The position numbers and the translations under genes are program-made. DNA of 22,402 nt. Source: Neolecta irregularis DAH-3. Its lineage: Eukaryota; Ascomycota; Neolectomycetes; Neolectales; Neolectaceae. Below the pieces are notes generated by a model. That model did no database searches and was not told the DNA's origin. It saw nothing but the letters and a program-made list of their open reading frames with translations. Every line of letters starts with the position of its first letter. Positions within the stretch are counted from its first letter, which is position 1. Shown piece after piece: positions 19,190 to 22,402 of the stretch. The stretch covers positions 1 through 22,402 of the forward strand of contig LXFE01002958.1 of the NCBI GenBank assembly GCA_001929475.1, read 5' to 3'.

Positions 19190-19216
19190 ACGCGGGACGC
19201 GGTTCGGTTCGCGTCC
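19190..19216. promoter_or_regulatory. Cluster of ACGCG (MCB-like) boxes upstream of RAD54
   Basis: ACGCG occurs at 19190-19194 and 19197-19201 and, inverted, at 19210-19214. The last two sit in a perfect 7-bp inverted repeat, GGACGCG (19195-19201) and CGCGTCC (19210-19216), 65-86 bp before the RAD54 ATG. ACGCG is the core bound by MBF (Mbp1-Swi6 in budding yeast, Cdc10-Res in fission yeast) at G1/S genes. The arrangement suggests cell-cycle or damage control of RAD54; this is inference. Confidence 0.5.
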
Positions 19217-19280
19217 GATTGTCAATCCAAAAGTCCTCGCCACATTTAATAGATTCCTTTTATTTAAAACAACCTTTTGA

Positions 19281-21885
19281 ATGCGCAAGAAACCCGTTCC
19301 TGTCGCTTTTGAACCGCAGTTCATCAATACACCAACTCAACCTGCTGGAGATATTCTTGCGAAACCATTCAAAGTTCCAGGTTCTGCTACTCGTTTAACG
19401 ACCCGCGATCAACCCGCCCGCAAACGCCGTAAAATCAGTTATACAGAGGCCGCGGTAGATATTAGTGATAACGCGGGCGATGATTCAACGTTTTTTGATC
19501 CTAAAAGGCTACCATTGGTCGAGTTCGACGTGAATAAATTCCCCGTCTTTAGACCGTCCAAGGATCGCGGTTTCATATTTAAACAGAAATTCACAATTCC
19601 AGTATCAAAAACAAACGTCAAACCCCAATTTATTCTCCCCAATCGTCCTTCACCGTCTCTTGGTATGCGACGTAAGGCCAATTTTGTTCCGCGACCTTTA
19701 CATGATCCGAGCGGTGAATTCGCTATTGTCCTTTACGATCCTACGATCGATGATATCCAGGAAGAAAAGATTGAAAGTGAAGTTGCACAAGAGGAAAAAC
19801 CTGTATCAAAAGTGCACAAGTCGTTGGCAGAAATCCTAGGTTTAAAGAAAGATAATGCGCCTCCCGCAAAAGTCGCAGTTGTGATTGACCCTCGTCTTGC
19901 CAAAGTTCTACGGCCGCATCAGGTTGAGGGTGTTAAAGTATGTCTTCCCCTGATTAAACTTTAACAATTGTCTAGTTTCTGTACAAATGTGTTACTGGGA
20001 TGATTGATAAACGTGCAAACGGGTGCATCATGGCGGACGAAATGGGTCTCGGGAAAACTGTATATCCTCTCATAAAGTTGACTAATCTGTAGCTTCAATG
20101 TATCACACTCATGTGGACGCTGCTCAAGCAATCGACAGAAGGCGGCAAACATACAATTGAAAAATGCATCATTGCGTGTCCATCATCTCTTGTGCGCAAC
20201 TGGGCGAACGAGTTGGTCAAATGGCTTGGAAAGGATACTGTCACGCCGTTGGCGGTTGATGGCAAAAGTACAAAAGCTCAATTAGTTGAATCGTTTCAAC
20301 AATGGGCAACTGCTCACGGCCGCAACGTCGTTAGACCTGGTATTATGCGAGTTGTATGTGCTGACTCTAGTTTTGATTATTTCTTATGAAACTTTACGGT
20401 TAAATGTTTCGGCTCTTGAGGGACATGAGATTGGACTGTTGTTGTGTGACGAAGGCCACCGTCTCAAGAATGGGGAATCCCAGACTTTTACCGCACTGAA
20501 CTCTCTCAATGTTCGGCGACGAGTAATTCTCTCGGGAACGCCTATACAAAACGACCTATCCGAGTATTTTTCCCTGCTCAACTTTGCGAATCCAGGTTTA
20601 CTTGGCACTCGCAATGACTTTAGAAAGAATTTCGAGTTGCCGATTTTAAAGGGTCGAGACGCGGATGGTACAGATAAAGATCGAGAAAAGGGAGATCAAA
20701 AATTGCAGGAACTGTCTGCTCTCGTCAATCGCTTTATTATTCGACGGACAAATGAAATTTTATCGAAATATCTGCCGGTAAAATATGAACACGTTGTTTT
20801 TTGTAAACTGTCTCCTTTTCAGAATGCACTTTACGAGCATTTCATCACGTCTCCGGAAATAAAAAAATTGCTAAAGGGTGTTGGATCTCAGCCGTTGAAA
20901 GCTATTGGTTTATTGAAAAAGTTGTGCAATCACCCAGATTTGTTGGATTTACCACAAGACATTGAGGGTTCTGAAAACCTTTTACCCGATGACTTTGTTG
21001 GACGGGACTCTCGAGGAAGGGACCGCGATGTCAAGACGTGGTATTCTGGAAAATTTCTGGTTCTTGATCGGTAAGGAATATAAAGGTCATGCTGATGTGT
21101 AGTATGCTTACTAGGATTCGACAAGATACAAATGACAAGATTGTGTTGATTAGCAATTACACGCAGACACTGGATTTGTTTGAAAGGATGTGTCGGGCGA
21201 GGAGGTAGAGTCTCCAATTTGCAACAGACTAACAGTAGATACGGCTGTTTACGTCTCGATGGGTCGATGAACGTCAATAAACGTCAAAAATTGGTTGACA
21301 AGTTTAATGACCCAGAAGGAGACGAATTTATCTTTTTATTGAGTAGCAAGGCGGGTGGATGTGGGCTCAATTTGATTGGTGCAAATCGGCTTATTCTGTT
21401 TGACCCAGGTATATTTAAATTCAAATAAGCGAGATTGATTGATAAAAGATTGGAATCCCGCGGCTGACCAGCAGGCGCTTGCTCGAGTATGGCGAGATGG
21501 GCAACGCAAGGATTGTTTTGTATACCGATTCATTGCTACTGGGACGATTGAAGAAAAGATCTTTCAGCGTCAGTCTCACAAACAATCGCTTTCGTCTTGT
21601 GTGGTTGACGAAGCACAAGACGTTGAAAGGCACTTTTCACTTGACAACCTTCGACAGTTGTTTGAATACCAAAAGGGTACTGTGTGCGAGACGCACGAAA
21701 CGTTTAAATGCAAACGATGCAAAAATGGAAAGCAGTTTGTCAAGGCGCCCGCTTTTCTCTATGGAGATACGAGCAGCTGGAACCATTTTACGAATGGGTG
21801 TTTGGAAAAGATTCAGGACCTGCTGTTGAGGCAGGAGACGGGAATAGCGGATGTCAGCTTTGTATTCCAGTACATTTCGCATTAA
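19281..21885 (+). CDS. RAD54: RAD54, Swi2/Snf2-family recombination translocase, 7 exons
   Basis: dsDNA translocase that works with Rad51 in homology search, strand invasion and branch migration. Exons: 19281-19937, 19976-20059, 20093-20339, 20371-21070, 21103-21204, 21236-21408 and 21449-21885 with introns of 38, 33, 31, 32, 31 and 40 nt; 799 aa, near the family length. The basic N-terminus ([17 protein letters not shown]) leads to [18 protein letters not shown]. Helicase motifs follow in order: [10 protein letters not shown] (Walker A, Lys near 246), [30 protein letters not shown] (DEGH near 356-359), [78 protein letters not shown] and [19 protein letters not shown]. The C-terminus has [10 protein letters not shown] and ends VFQYISH as in other RAD54 proteins. 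It belongs to the RAD54 rather than the RDH54 branch, judging by the [11 protein letters not shown] and [10 protein letters not shown] blocks. Its 3' end faces TAF12 across 70 bp. Confidence 0.97.
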
Positions 21886-21955
21886 CAGCAGATGGGTAGT
21901 GATTAGGCCGAATAGGTGGAGCATATCTACAAAACAACAGATGCATACACATGTG

Positions 21956-22402
21956 TCAATGTTCGACCTTTGTCTGGGCAATGGCATTGAGCTTTTGCTG
22001 GTAGGCGTGTGTGGGGATGTGTTTCTTGACGGGGCGAACCTCGTCTGGCGCATAGCCGGGCACCCTGATGCCCCAGTTGCGTTCGAGATGGAGCTGGACA
22101 TCTTTTACGTCTAGCGTAGTAGACTTTCGGTGTTTAGCAAGACGGCAGGCAAAAGTGATGACCGAGTCGATGAACTCGTCTGCCACGTCCAACAGGAACT
22201 GGGAGGTGAGTAAGTTTTTTGAAGGTTAGATCTAAGAGAGTGCATACATCTTCGACGTGGGGGTCCAATCGCTCGTGGGGGTCAATTTGCTGCACCAGCT
22301 CTTGCAACTTGCGTTTGCCGAGAACGCGATTCGGATTGTCCACTTCGTAGTGTGGCGGCCGTGTGGCTGGGGCTGTGGCGAGCAGGGGGTGCGGGCCGCC
22401 AC
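21956..22402 (-). CDS. TAF12: TAF12, TFIID/SAGA histone-fold subunit (C-terminal part; 5' end outside window)
   Basis: Histone-fold TAF that pairs with TAF4 in TFIID and with Ada1 in SAGA. The visible coding exons are 22402-22248 (open at the window edge) and 22198-21956, joined across a 49-nt intron, the longest in the window. The upstream part is Pro/Ala-rich ([20 protein letters not shown]), typical of the tail before the fold. The fold itself reads [60 protein letters not shown] and [17 protein letters not shown], a continuous TAF12 histone-fold with the RLAKHR and LERNW signatures. It ends [12 protein letters not shown]. About 132 residues are visible; the N-terminal low-complexity region and start codon lie beyond position 22402. 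Confidence 0.95.

Noticed and set aside
22199-22247. GGTGAGTAAG on the plus strand, resembling a strong splice donor
   Set aside because: It lies inside the TAF12 intron on the opposite strand, and no plus-strand exon is present next to it.

Overview
The window is 22.4 kb of compact nuclear DNA from a fungus, almost certainly an ascomycete. The evidence is the gene content: POM152, a fungal ELYS-like nucleoporin, NUP42, a fungal-type cystathionine gamma-synthase and ascomycete-like RAD54. Every complete gene is split by very short spliceosomal introns. I inferred 47 introns from reading-frame continuity and protein-family conservation; all are 31-49 nt, and two have GC instead of GT donors. 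I cannot name the species from sequence alone. There is no sign of a plasmid, virus, transposon, rRNA, tRNA or CRISPR array.

Layout, left to right. A partial SMC6-like gene (minus) enters from the left edge. Upstream of it lies the cystathionine gamma-synthase gene (minus, 7 exons), which is divergent from UTP22/NRAP (plus, 9 exons) across only 57 bp that hold a TCACGTG box. UTP22 converges on POM152 (minus, 5 exons), which is divergent from RPS20 (plus, 5 exons). NUP42 (minus, 3 exons) then converges on RPS20 and is divergent from an ELYS-like nucleoporin gene (plus, 3 exons) across 152 bp. MAM33 (minus, 4 exons) converges on the ELYS-like gene and is divergent from SmD1 (plus, 5 exons) across 838 bp of AT-rich sequence. 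Histone H1 (plus, 5 exons) follows. An uncharacterised EH/EF-hand-like, proline-rich protein (minus, 2 exons) is divergent from RAD54 (plus, 7 exons). A partial TAF12 gene (minus) converges on RAD54 at the right edge.

Functional themes. Most genes are housekeeping: ribosome biogenesis and translation (UTP22, RPS20), splicing (SmD1), chromatin and transcription (H1, TAF12), genome stability (RAD54, SMC6) and sulfur amino-acid synthesis (STR2-type enzyme). The unusual grouping is three nuclear-pore genes (POM152, NUP42, ELYS-like) within 7.5 kb. Several short promoters contain recognisable motifs: TCACGTG before the cystathionine gamma-synthase, paired ACGCG boxes before RAD54, an E2F-like site before H1, and HomolD-like CAGTCAC boxes before RPS20. 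These are motif matches only. I saw no clearly novel molecular system; the items most worth following are the ultra-short intron set, the GC-AG introns, the nucleoporin cluster and the uncharacterised EH-like protein.
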